From Bathymodiolus brooksi (lineage: Eukaryota; Mollusca; Bivalvia; Mytilida; Modiolidae), in contig OY804580.1 in assembly GCA_963680875.1 (NCBI GenBank), forward strand, positions 114,331,534 to 114,395,533: a stretch of 64,000 nt of DNA, read 5' to 3'. Position numbers and translations under genes: made by a program. Shown in pieces: positions 10,959 through 24,619 of this stretch (the stretch's first letter is position 1; each line of letters starts with the position of its first letter). The notes under the pieces were generated by a model. It was not told the DNA's origin and searched no databases. It saw nothing but the letters and a program-made list of their open reading frames with translations.

Positions 10959-13900
10959 CCATGGGGACCGGAAGGGGGTGAGAACATAGGTAAACCGTTT
11001 TATTTTAACCTACCGCCGGACATTGGTTTTACATTATTTACTCCAATCAAGGGGCGTATAGACAGTCTTACTGTATATATTTATAAAGCAGAGACATGTA
11101 CAAACATTTTGAGGTATAATACATGTATGTCAAGCTATCCTGGAGACCGGAAGTGGACGACAATTGAACCATAATGGTTGTACAGCCGGCAATTTTGACC
11201 TACCCGACCATGGTTTTTTACTTCTGACTTGGTCCACAGGTCCTATGGAATGATCTACGGGGAATAGTTATCAAGCAGAGGCATTGACAAACGTTTTGAG
11301 GTATCATACATGTAGATCAAGCCTTCGTGAGGACCGGAAGTTGCCTATTACGGAGCTAAAATGGGATGCCAGGACCGTGACGGATATTCCGGGTAATAAC
11401 GCATATTGGTTTTTCGCATTTTTCTGGCTAACGAAGGGCTCCAGAAATAAAAACTAAACATATATATTAAGCAGAGACCCCTGCGCACATATTTGTTAAG
11501 ATATTTGGTTATTCGGGCCGCCATGGGGACCGGAAGGGGGTGGAAACATAGGTAAACCGTTTTATTTTAACCTACCCCCGGACATTGGTTTTACATTATT
11601 TACTCCAATCAAGGGGCGTATAGACAGTCTTACTGTATATATTTATAAAGCAGAGACATGTACAAACATTTTGAGGTATAATACATGTATGTCAAGCTAT
11701 CCTGGAGACCGAAAGTGGACGACAATTGAACCATAATGGTTGTACAGTCGGCAAATTTGACCTACCCGACCATGGTTTTTTACTTCTGACTTGGTCCACA
11801 GGTCCTATGGAATGATCTACGGGGAATAGTTATCAAGCAGAGGCATTGCCAAACGATTTGAGGTATCATACATGTAGATCAAGCCTTCCTGAGGACCGGA
11901 AGTTGCCTATTACGGAGCTAAAATGGGATGCCAGGACCGTGACGGATATTCCGGGTAATAACGCATATTGGTTTTTCGCATTTTTCTGGATAACGAAGGG
12001 CTCCAGAAATAAAAACTAAACATATATATTAAGCAGAGACCCCTGCGCACATATTTGTTAAGATATTTGGTTATTCGGGACGCCATGGGGACCGGAAGGG
12101 GGTGAAAACATAGGTAAACCGTTTTATTTTAACCTACCGCCGGACATTGGTTTTACATTATTTACTCCAATCAAGGGGCGTATAGACAGTCTTACTGTAT
12201 ATATTAATAAAGCAGAGACATGTACAAACATTTTGAGGTATAATACATGTATGTCAAGCTATCCTGGAGACCGGAAGTGGACGACAATTGAGCCATAATG
12301 GTTGTACAGTCGGCAATTTTGACCTACCCGACCATGGTTTTTTACTTCTGACTTGGTCCACAGGTCCTATGGAATGATCTACGGGGAATAGTTATCAAAC
12401 AGAGGCATTGACAAACGTTTTGAGGTATCATACATGTAGATCAAGCCTTCCTGAGGACCGGAAGTTGCCTATTACGGAGCTAAAATGGGATGCCAGGACC
12501 GTGACGATATTTCTGGTAATAACGCATATTGGTTTTTCGCATTTTTCTGGCTAACGAAGGGCTCCAGAAATAAAAACTAAACATATATATTAAGCAGAGA
12601 CCCCTGCGCACATATTTGTTAAGATATTTGGTTATTCGGGCCGCCATGGGGACCGGAAGGGGGTGAAAACATAGGTAAACCGTTTTATTTTAACCTACCG
12701 CCGGACATTGGTTTTACATTATTTACTCCAATCAAGGGGCGTATAGACAGTCTTACTGTATATATTTATAAAGCAGAGACATGTACAAACATTTTGAGGT
12801 ATATTACATGTATGTCAAGCTATCCTGGAGACTATGGAATGATCTACGGGGAATAGTTATCAAGCAGAGGCATTGACAAACGTTTTGAGGTATCATACAT
12901 GTAGAACAAGCCTTCCTGAGGACCGGAAGTTGCCTATTACGGAGCTAAAATGGGATGCCAGGACCGTGACTTATATTCCGGGTAATAACGCATATTGGTT
13001 TTTCGCATTTTTCTGGCTAACGAAGGGCTCCAGAAATAAAAACTAAACATATATATTAAGCAGAGACCCCTGCGCACATATTTGTTAAGATATTTGGTTA
13101 TTCGGGCCGCCATGGGGACCGGAAGGGGGTGAAAACATAGGTAAACCGTTTTATTTTAACCTACCGCCGGACATTGGTTTTACATTATTTACTCCAATCA
13201 AGGGGCGTATAGACAGTCTTACTGTATATATTTATAAAGCAGAGACATGTACAAATATTTTGAGGTATAATACATGTATGTCAAGCTATCCTGGAGACCG
13301 GAAGTGGACGACAATTGAACCATAATGGTTGTACAGTCGGCAATTTTGACCTACCCGACCATGGTTTTTTACTTCTGACTTGGTCCACAGGTCCTATGGA
13401 ATGATCTACGGGGAATAGTTATCAAGCAGAGGCATTGACAAACGTTTTGAGGTATCATACATGTAGATCAAGCCTTCGTGAGGACCGGAAGTTGCCTATT
13501 ACGGAGCTAAAATGGGATGCCAGGACCGTGACGGATATTCCGGGTAATAACGCATATTGGTTTTTCGCATTTTTCTGGCTAACGAAGGGCTCCAGAAATA
13601 AAAACTAAACATATATATTAAGCAGAGACCCCTGCGCACATATTTGTTAAGATATTTGGTTATTCGGGCCGCCATGGGGACCGGAAGGGGGTGAAAACAT
13701 AGGTAAACCGTTTTATTTTAACCTACCGCCGGACATTGGTTTTACATTATATACTCCAATCAAGGGGCGTATAGACAGTCTTACTGTATATATTTATAAA
13801 GCAGAGACATGTACAAACATTTTGAGGTATAATACATGTATGTCAAGCTATCCTGGAGAATATGGAATGATCTACGGGGAATAGTTATCAAGCAGAGGCA

Positions 13901-14137
13901 TTGACAAACGTTTTGAGGTATCATACATGTAGAACAAGCCTTCCTGAGGACCGGAAGTTGCCTATTACGGAGCTAAAATGGGATGCCAGGACCGTGACGG
14001 ACATTCCGGGTAATAACGCATATTGGTTTTTCGCATTTTTCTGGCTAACGAAGGGCTCCAGAAATAAAAACTAAACATATATATTAAGCAGAGACCCCTG
14101 CGCACATATTTGTTAAGATATTTGGTTATTCGGGCCG
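10959..14137. repeat. Units c-d-e-S-L-S repeating the left-hand region
   Basis: Units start at 10959 (c), 11521 (d), 12083 (e), 12644 (S), 13110 (L) and 13672 (S). The c-d-e set repeats 5342-7027 at an offset of 5617 bp. The e-S-L-S set repeats 13-2067 at an offset of 12,070 bp. Here the short unit at 12644 reads GTATATTACATG and GACTTATATTCC, alleles absent from its partner at 574 but shared with 17508 and 23030. Confidence 0.88.
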
Positions 14138-17100
14138 CCATGGGGACCGGAAGGGGGTGAAAACATAGGTAAACCGTTTTATTTTAACCTACCGCCGGAC
14201 ATTGGTTTTACATTATTTACTCCAATCAAGGGGCGTATAGACAGTCTTACTGTATATATTTATAAAGCAGAGACATGTACAAATATTTTGAGGTATAATA
14301 CATGTATGTCAAGCTATCCTGGAGACCGGAAGTGGACGACAATTGAACCATAATGGTTGTACAGTCGGCAATTTTGACCTACCCGACCATGGTTTTTTAC
14401 TTCTGACTTGGTCCACAGGTCCTATGGAATGATCTACGGGGAATAGTTATCAAGCAGAGGCATTGACAAACGTTTTGAGGTATCATACATGTAGATCAAG
14501 CCTTCCTGAGGACCGGAAGTTGCCTATTACGGAGCTAAAATGGGATGCCAGGACCGTGACGGATATTCCGGGTAATAACGCATATTGGTTTTTCGCATTT
14601 TTCTGGCTAACGAAGGGCTCCAGAAATAAAAACTAAACATATATATTAAGCAGAGACCCCTGCGCACATATTTGTTAATATATTTGGTTATTCGGGCCGC
14701 CATGGGGACCGGAAGGGGGTGGAAACATAGGTAAACCGTTTTATTTTAACCTACCGCCGGACATTGGTTTTACATTATTTACTCCAATCAAGGGGCGTAT
14801 AGACAGTCTTACTGTATATATTTATAAAGCAGAGACATGTACAAACATTTTGAGGTATAATACATGTATGTCAAGCTATCCTGGAGACCGGAAGTGAACG
14901 ACAATTGAACCATAATGGTTGTACAGCCGGCAATTTTGACCTACCCGACCATGGTTTTTTACTTCTGACTTGGTCCACAGGTCCTATGGAATGATCTACG
15001 GGGAATAGTTATCAAGCAGAGGCATTGACAACCGTTTTGAGGTATCATACATGTAGATCAAGCCTTCGTGAGGACCGGAAGTTGCCTATTACGGAGCTAA
15101 AATGGGATGCCAGGACCGTGACGGATATTCCGGGTAATAACGCATATTGGTTTTTCGCATTTTTCTGGCTAACGAAGGGCTCCAGAAATAAAAACTAAAC
15201 ATATATATTAAGCAGAGACCCCTGCGCACATATTTGTTAAGATATTTGGTTATTCGGGCCGCCATGGGGACCGGAAGGGGGTGGAAACATAGGTAAACCG
15301 TTTTATTTTAACCTACCCCCGGACATTGGTTTTACATTATTTACTCCAATCAAGGGGCGTATAGACAGTCTTACTGTATATATTAATAAAGCAGAGACAT
15401 GTACAAACATTTTGAGGTATAATACATGTATGTCAAGCTATCCTGGAGACCGGAAGTGGACGACAATTGAGCCATAATGGTTGTACAGCCGGCAATTTTG
15501 ACCTACCCGACCATGGTTTTTTACTTCTGACTTGGTCCACAGGTCCTATGGAATGATCTACGGGGAATAGTTATCAAGCAGAGGCATTGACAAACGATTA
15601 AGGTATCATACATGTAGATCAAGCCTTCCTGAGGACCGGAAGTTGCCTATTACGGAGCTAAAATGGGATGCCAGGACCGTGACGGATATTCCGGGTAATA
15701 ACGCATATTGGTTTTTCGCATTTTTCTGGCTAACGAAGGGCTCCAGAAATAAAAACTAAACATATATATTAAGCAGAGACCCCTGCGCACATATTTGTTA
15801 AGATATTTGGTTATTCGGGACGCCATGGGGACCGGAAGGGGGTGAAAACATAGGTAAACCGTTTTATTTTAACCTACCGCCGGACATTGGTTTTACATTA
15901 TTTACTCCAATCAAGGGGCGTATAGACAGTCTTACTGTATATATTTATAAAGCAGAGACATGTACAAACATTTTGAGGTATAATACATGTATGTCAAGCT
16001 ATCCTGGAGACCGGAAGTGGACGACAATTGAACCATAATGGTTGTACAGCCGGCAATTTTGACCTACCCGACCATGGTTTTTTACTTCTGACTTGGTCCA
16101 CAGGTCCTATGGAATGATCTACGGGGAATAGTTATCAAGCAGAGGCATTGACAAACGTTTTGAGGTATCATACATGTAGATCAAGCCTTCGTGAGGACCG
16201 GAAGTTGCCTATTACGGAGCTAAAATGGGATGCCAGGACCGTGACGGATATTCCGGGTAATAACGCATATTGGTTTTTCGCATTTTTCTGGCTAACGAAG
16301 GGCTCCAGAAATAAAAACTAAACATATATATTAAGCAGAGACCCCTGCGCACATATTTGTTAAGATATTTGGTTATTCGGGCCGCCATGGGGACCGGAAG
16401 GGGGTGGAAACATAGGTAAACCGTTTTATTTTAACCTACCCCCGGACATTGGTTTTACATTATTTACTCCAATCAAGGGGCGTATAGACAGTCTTACTGT
16501 ATATATTTATAAAGCAGAGACATGTACAAACATTTTGAGGTATAATACATGTATGTCAAGCTATCCTGGAGACCGAAAGTGGACGACAATTGAACCATAA
16601 TGGTTGTACAGCCGGCAATTTTGACCTACCCGACCATGGTTTTTTACTTCTGACTTGGTCCACAGGTCCTATGGAATGATCTACGGGGAATAGTTATCAA
16701 GCAGAGGCATTGACAAACGATTTGAGGTATCATACATGTAGATCAAGCCTTCCTGAGGACCGGAAGTTGCCTATTACGGAGCTAAAATGGGATGCCAGGA
16801 CCGTGACGGATATTCCGGGTAATAACGCATATTGGTTTTTCGCATTTTTCTGGATAACGAAGGGCTCCAGAAATAAAAACTAAACATATATATTAAGCAG
16901 AGACCCCTGCGCACATATTTGTTAAGATATTTGGTTATTCGGGACGCCATGGGGACCGGAAGGGGGTGAAAACATAGGTAAACCGTTTTATTTTAACCTA
17001 CCGCCGGACATTGGTTTTACATTATTTACTCCAATCAAGGGGCGTATAGACAGTCTTACTGTATATATTAATAAAGCAGAGACATGTACAAACATTTTGA

Positions 17101-18535
17101 GGTATAATACATGTATGTCAAGCTATCCTGGAGACCGGAAGTGGACGACAATTGAGCCATAATGGTTGTACAGTCGGCAATTTTGACCTACCCGACCATG
17201 GTTTTTTACTTCTGACTTGGTCCACAGGTCCTATGGAATGATCTACGGGGAATAGTTATCAAACAGAGGCATTGACAAACGTTTTGAGGTATCATACATG
17301 TAGATCAAGCCTTCCTGAGGACCGGAAGTTGCCTATTACGGAGCTAAAATGGGATGCCAGGACCGTGACGATATTTCTGGTAATAACGCATATTGGTTTT
17401 TCGCATTTTTCTGGCTAACGAAGGGCTCCAGAAATAAAAACTAAACATATATATTAAGCAGAGACCCCTGCGCACATATTTGTTAAGATATTTCGTTATT
17501 CGGGCCGCCATGGGGACCGGAAGGGGGTGAGAACATAGGTAAACCGTTTTATTTTAACCTACCGCCGGACATTGGTTTTACATTATTTACTCCAATCAAG
17601 GGGCGTATAGACAGTCTTACTGTATATATTTATAAAGCAGAGACATGTACAAACATTTTGAGGTATATTACATGTATGTCAAGCTATCCTGGAGACTATG
17701 GAATGATCTACGGGGAATAGTTATCAAGCAGAGGCATTGACAAACGTTTTGAGGTATCATACATGTAGAACAAGCCTTCCTGAGGACCGGAAGTTGCCTA
17801 TTACGGAGCTAAAATGGGATTCCAGGACCGTGACTTATATTCCGGGTAATAACGCATATTGGTTTTTCGCATTTTTCTGGCTAACGAAGGGCTCCAGAAA
17901 TAAAAACTAAACATATATATTAAGCAGAGACCCCTGCGCACATATTTGTTAAGATATTTGGTTATTCGGGCCGCCATGGGGACCGGAAGGGGGTGAAAAC
18001 ATAGGTAAACCGTTTTATTTTAACCTACCGCCGGACATTGGTTTTACATTATTTACTCCAATCAAGGGGCGTATAGACAGTCTTACTGTATATATTTATA
18101 AAGCAGAGACATGTACAAATATTTTGAGGTATAATACATGTATGTCAAGCTATCCTGGAGACCGGAAGTGGACGACAATTGAACCATAATGGTTGTACAG
18201 TCGGCAATTTTGACCAACCCGACCATGGTTTTTTACTTCTGACTTGGTCCACAGGTCCTATGGAATGATCTACGGGGAATAGTTATCAAACAGAGGCATT
18301 GACAAACGTTTTGAGGTATCATACATGTAGATCAAGCCTTCGTGAGGACCGGAAGTTGCCTATTACGGAGCTAAAATGGGATGCCAGGACCGTGACGGAT
18401 ATTCCGGGTAATAACGCATATTGGTTTTTCGCATTTTTCTGGCTAACGAAGGGCTCCAGAAATAAAAACTAAACATATATATTAAGCAGAGACCCCTGCG
18501 CACATATTTGTTAAGATATTTGGTTATTCGGGCCG
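14138..18535. repeat. 8-unit HOR, copy 1 (4398 bp)
   Basis: Units start at 14138 (L), 14700 (a), 15262 (b), 15823 (c), 16385 (d), 16947 (e), 17508 (S) and 17974 (L). Class a is marked by GGAAGTGAACGAC and GACAACCG, seen only here and at 19098. The L at 17974 carries GACCAACCCGAC, shared only with 23496. The order L-a-b-c-d-e-S-L looks like the fullest form of the higher-order repeat from which the shorter HORs further right can be derived by losing a, d and one L. Confidence 0.9.
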
Positions 18536-21500
18536 CCATGGGGACCGGAAGGGGGTGAAAACATAGGTAAACCGTTTTATTTTAACCTACCGCCGGACAT
18601 TGGTTTTACATTATTTACTCCAATCAAGGGGCGTATAGACAGTCTTACTGTATATATTTATAAAGCAGAGACATGTACAAATATTTTGAGGTATAATACA
18701 TGTATGTCAAGCTATCCTGGAGACCGGAAGTGGACGACAATTGAACCATAATGGTTGTACAGTCGGCAATTTTGACCTACCCGACCATGGTTTTTTACTT
18801 CTGACTTGGTCCACAGGTCCTATGGAATGATCTACGGGGAATAGTTATCAAGCAGAGGCATTGACAAACGTTTTGAGGTATCATACATGTAGATCAAGCC
18901 TTCCTGAGGACCGGAAGTTGCCTATTACGGAGCTAAAATGGGATGCCAGGACCGTGACGGATATTCCGGGTAATAACGCATATTGGTTTTTCGCATTTTT
19001 CTGGCTAACGAAGGGCTCCAGAAATAAAAACTAAACATATATATTAAGCAGAGACCCCTGCGCACATATTTGTTAAGATATTTGGTTATTCGGGCCGCCA
19101 TGGGGACCGGAAGGGGGTGGAAACATAGGTAAACCGTTTTATTTTAACCTACCGCCGGACATTGGTTTTACATTATTTACTCCAATCAAGGGGCGTATAG
19201 ACAGTCTTACTGTATATATTTATAAAGCAGAGACATGTACAAACATTTTGAGGTATAATACATGTATGTCAAGCTATCCTGGAGACCGGAAGTGAACGAC
19301 AATTGAACCATAATGGTTGTACAGCCGGCAATTTTGACCTACCCGACCATGGTTTTTTACTTCTGACTTGGTCCACAGGTCCTATGGAATGATCTACGGG
19401 GAATAGTTATCAAGCAGAGGCATTGACAACCGTTTTGAGGTATCATACATGTAGATCAAGCCTTCGTGAGGACCGGAAGTTGCCTATTACGGAGCTAAAA
19501 TGGGATGCCAGGACCGTGACGGATATTCCGGGTAATAACGCATATTGGTTTTTCGCATTTTTCTGGCTAACGAAGGGCTCCAGAAATAAAAACTAAACAT
19601 ATATATTAAGCAGAGACCCCTGCGCACATATTTGTTAAGATATTTGGTTATTCGGGCCGCCATGGGGACCGGAAGGGGGTGGAAACATAGGTAAACCGTT
19701 TTATTTTAACCTACCCCCGGACATTGGTTTTACATTATTTACTCCAATCAAGGGGCGTATAGACAGTCTTACTGTATATATTAATAAAGCAGAGACATGT
19801 ACAAACATTTTGAGGTATAATACATGTATGTCAAGCTATCCTGGAGACCGGAAGTGGACGACAATTGAGCCATAATGGTTGTACAGCCGGCAATTTTGAC
19901 CTACCCGACCATGGTTTTTTACTTCTGACTTGGTCCACAGGTCCTATGGAATGATCTACGGGGAATAGTTATCAAGCAGAGGCATTGACAAACGATTTGA
20001 GGTATCATACATGTAGATCAAGCCTTCCTGAGGACCGGAAGTTGCCTATTACGGAGCTAAAATGGGATGCCAGGACCGTGACGGATATTCCGGGTAATAA
20101 CGCATATTGGTTTTTCGCATTTTTCTGGCTAACGAAGGGCTCCAGAAATAAAAACTAAACATATATATTAAGCAGAGACCCCTGCGCACATATTTGTTAA
20201 GATATTTGGTTATTCGGGACGCCATGGGGACCGGAAGGGGGTGAAAACATAGGTAAACCGTTTTATTTTAACCTACCGCCGGACATTGGTTTTACATTAT
20301 TTACTCCAATCAAGGGGCGTATAGACAGTCTTACTGTATATATTTATAAAGCAGAGACATGTACAAACATTTTGAGGTATAATACATGTATGTCAAGCTA
20401 TCCTGGAGACCGGAAGTGGACGACAATTGAACCATAATGGTTGTACAGCCGGCAATTTTGACCTACCCGACCATGGTTTTTTACTTCTGACTTGGTCCAC
20501 AGGTCCTATGGAATGATCTACGGGGAATAGTTATCAAGCAGAGGCATTGACAAACGTTTTGAGGTATCATACATGTAGATCAAGCCTTCGTGAGGACCGG
20601 AAGTTGCCTATTACGGAGCTAAAATGGGATGCCAGGACCGTGACGGATATTCCGGGTAATAACGCATATTGGTTTTTCGCATTTTTCTGGCTAACGAAGG
20701 GCTCCAGAAATAAAAACTAAACATATATATTAAGCAGAGACCCCTGCGCACATATTTGTTAAGATATTTGGTTATTCGGGCCGCCATGGGGACCGGAAGG
20801 GGGTGGAAACATAGGTAAACCGTTTTATTTTAACCTACCCCCGGACATTGGTTTTACATTATTTACTCCAATCAAGGGGCGTATAGACAGTCTTACTGTA
20901 TATATTTATAAAGCAGAGACATGTACAAACATTTTGAGGTATAATACATGTATGTCAAGCTATCCTGGAGACCGAAAGTGGACGACAATTGAACCATAAT
21001 GGTTGTACAGCCGGCAATTTTGACCTACCCGACCATGGTTTTTTACTTCTGACTTGGTCCACAGGTCCTATGGAATGATCTACGGGGAATAGTTATCAAG
21101 CAGAGGCATTGACAAACGATTTGAGGTATCATACATGTAGATCAAGCCTTCCTGAGGACCGGAAGTTGCCTATTACGGAGCTAAAATGGGATGCCAGGAC
21201 CGTGACGGATATTCCGGGTAATAACGCATATTGGTTTTTCGCATTTTTCTGGATAACGAAGGGCTCCAGAAATAAAAACTAAACATATATATTAAGCAGA
21301 GACCCCTGCGCACATATTTGTTAAGATATTTGGTTATTCGGGACGCCATGGGGACCGGAAGGGGGTGAAAACATAGGTAAACCGTTTTATTTTAACCTAC
21401 CGCCGGACATTGGTTTTACATTATTTACTCCAATCAAGGGGCGTATAGACAGTCTTACTGTATATATTAATAAAGCAGAGACATGTACAAACATTTTGAG

Positions 21501-24057
21501 GTATAATACATGTATGTCAAGCTATCCTGGAGACCGGAAGTGGACGACAATTGAGCCATAATGGTTGTACAGTCGGCAATTTTGACCTACCCGACCATGG
21601 TTTTTTACTTCTGACTTGGTCCACAGGTCCTATGGAATGATCTACGGGGAATAGTTATCAAACAGAGGCATTGACAAACGTTTTGAGGTATCATACATGT
21701 AGATCAAGCCTTCCTGAGGACCGGAAGTTGCCTATTACGGAGCTAAAATGGGATGCCAGGACCGTGACGATATTTCTGGTAATAACGCATATTGGTTTTT
21801 CGCATTTTTCTGGCTAACGAAGGGCTCCAGAAATAAAAACTAAACATATATATTAAGCAGAGACCCCTGCGCACATATTTGTTAAGATATTTCGTTATTC
21901 GGGCCGCCATGGGGACCGGAAGGGGGTGAGAACATAGGTAAACCGTTTTATTTTAACCTACCGCCGGACATTGGTTTTACATTATTTACTCCAATCAAGG
22001 GGCGTATAGACAGTCTTACTGTATATATTTATAAAGCAGAGACATGTACAAATATTTTGAGGTATAATACATGTATGTCAAGCTATCCTGGAGACCGGAA
22101 GTGGACGACAATTGAACCATAATGGTTGTACAGCCGGCAATTTTGACCTACCCGACCATGGTTTTTTACTTCTGACTTGGTCCACAGGTCCTATGGAATG
22201 ATCTACGGGGAATAGTTATCAAGCAGAGGCATTGACAAACGATTTGAGGTATCATACATGTAGATCAAGCCTTCCTGAGGACCGGAAGTTGCCTATTACG
22301 GAGCTAAAATGGGATGCCAGGACCGTGACGGATATTCCGGGTAATAACGCATATTGGTTTTTCGCATTTTTCTGGATAACGAAGGGCTCCAGAAATAAAA
22401 ACTAAACATATATATTAAGCAGAGACCCCTGCGCACATATTTGTTAAGATATTTGGTTATTCGGGACGCCATGGGGACCGGAAGGGGGTGAAAACATAGG
22501 TAAACCGTTTTATTTTAACCTACCGCCGGACATTGGTTTTACATTATTTACTCCAATCAAGGGGCGTATAGACAGTCTTACTGTATATATTAATAAAGCA
22601 GAGACATGTACAAACATTTTGAGGTATAATACATGTATGTCAAGCTATCCTGGAGACCGGAAGTGGACGACAATTGAGCCATAATGGTTGTACAGTCGGC
22701 AATTTTGACCTACTCGACCATGGTTTTTTACTTCTGACTTGGTCCACAGGTCCTATGGAATGATCTACGGGGAATAGTTATCAAACAGAGGCATTGACAA
22801 ACGTTTTGAGGTATCATACATGTAGATCAAGCCTTCCTGAGGACCGGAAGTTGCCTATTACGGAGCTAAAATGGGATGCCAGGACCGTGACGATATTTCT
22901 GGTAATAACGCATATTGGTTTTTCGCATTTTTCTGGCTAACGAAGGGCTCCAGAAATAAAAACTAAACATATATATTAAGCAGAGACCCCTGCGCACATA
23001 TTTGTTAAGATATTTCGTTATTCGGGCCGCCATGGGGACCGGAAGGGGGTGAGAACATAGGTAAACCGTTTTATTTTAACCTACCGCCGGACATTGGTTT
23101 TACATTATTTACTCCAATCAAGGGGCGTATAGACAGTCTTACTGTATATATTTATAAAGCAGAGACATGTACAAACATTTTGAGGTATATTACATGTATG
23201 TCAAGCTATCCTGGAGACTATGGAATGATCTACGGGGAATAGTTATCAAGCAGAGGCATTGACAAACGTTTTGAGGTATCATACATGTAGAACAAGCCTT
23301 CCTGAGGACCGGAAGTTGCCTATTACGGAGCTAAAATGGGATTCCAGGACCGTGACTTATATTCCGGGTAATAACGCATATTGGTTTTTCGCATTTTTCT
23401 GGCTAACGAAGGGCTCCAGAAATAAAAACTAAACATATATATTAAGCAGAGACCCCTGCGCACATATTTGTTAAGATATTTGGTTATTCGGGCCGCCATG
23501 GGGACCGGAAGGGGGTGAAAACATAGGTAAACCGTTTTATTTTAACCTACCGCCGGACATTGGTTTTACATTATTTACTCCAATCAAGGGGCGTATAGAC
23601 AGTCTTACTGTATATATTTATAAAGCAGAGACATGTACAAATATTTTGAGGTATAATACATGTATGTCAAGCTATCCTGGAGACCGGAAGTGGACGACAA
23701 TTGAACCATAATGGTTGTACAGTCGGCAATTTTGACCAACCCGACCATGGTTTTTTACTTCTGACTTGGTCCACAGGTCCTATGGAATGATCTACGGGGA
23801 ATAGTTATCAAACAGAGGCATTGACAAACGTTTTGAGGTATCATACATGTAGATCAAGCCTTCGTGAGGACCGGAAGTTGCCTATTACGGAGCTAAAATG
23901 GGATGCCAGGACCGTGACGGATATTCCGGGTAATAACGCATATTGGTTTTTCGCATTTTTCTGGCTAACGAAGGGCTCCAGAAATAAAAACTAAACATAT
24001 ATATTAAGCAGAGACCCCTGCGCACATATTTGTTAAGATATTTGGTTATTCGGGCCG
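18536..24057. repeat. 8-unit HOR, copy 2, enlarged to 10 units (5522 bp)
   Basis: Units start at 18536, 19098, 19660, 20222, 20784, 21346, 21907, 22469, 23030 (S) and 23496. The first six match 14138-17507 at an offset of 4398-4399 bp. The S and L at 23030 and 23496 match 17508 and 17974 at an offset of 5522 bp. Two extra units, a mosaic at 21907 and a second e unit at 22469, account for the 1123-1124-bp difference. The b unit at 19660 is 562 bp because it has GATTTGAGG instead of GATTAAGG. Confidence 0.9.
21907..22468. repeat. Mosaic long unit
   Basis: The front carries GGTGAGAAC after a TTTCGTTATT tail, as in the S units at 17508 and 23030. The middle carries ACAAATATTTT, as in the L units at 17974 and 23496. 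The rear carries GCCGG, GATTTGAGG and CTGGATAAC, as in the d unit at 20784. It therefore joins alleles from two or three different unit classes, and it sits exactly where the 8-unit HOR has been enlarged. Confidence 0.85.
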
Positions 24058-24619
24058 CCATGGGGACCGGAAGGGGGTGAAAACATAGGTAAACCGTTTT
24101 ATTTTAACCTACCGCCGGACATTGGTTTTACATTATTTACTCCAATCAAGGGGCGTATAGACAGTCTTACTGTATATATTTATAAAGCAGAGACATGTAC
24201 AAATATTTTGAGGTATAATACATGTATGTCAAGCTATCCTGGAGACCGGAAGTGGACGACAATTGAACCATAATGGTTGTACAGTCGGCAATTTTGACCT
24301 ACCCGACCATGGTTTTTTACTTCTGACTTGGTCCACAGGTCCTATGGAATGATCTACGGGGAATAGTTATCAAGCAGAGGCATTGACAAACGTTTTGAGG
24401 TATCATACATGTAGATCAAGCCTTCCTGAGGACCGGAAGTTGCCTATTACGGAGCTAAAATGGGATGCCAGGACCGTGACGGATATTCCGGGTAATAACG
24501 CATATTGGTTTTTCGCATTTTTCTGGCTAACGAAGGGCTCCAGAAATAAAAACTAAACATATATATTAAGCAGAGACCCCTGCGCACATATTTGTTAAGA
24601 TATTTGGTTATTCGGGCCG
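24058..24619. repeat. Single long unit linking the 8-unit and 5-unit HORs
   Basis: This generic L unit (ACAAATATTTT, GAACC, GTCGG, CCTGAG) is equivalent to 14138 and 18536. It would begin a third 8-unit copy, but the sequence passes directly to a b-type unit of the pentamer array, so class a is missing here. Confidence 0.85.
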
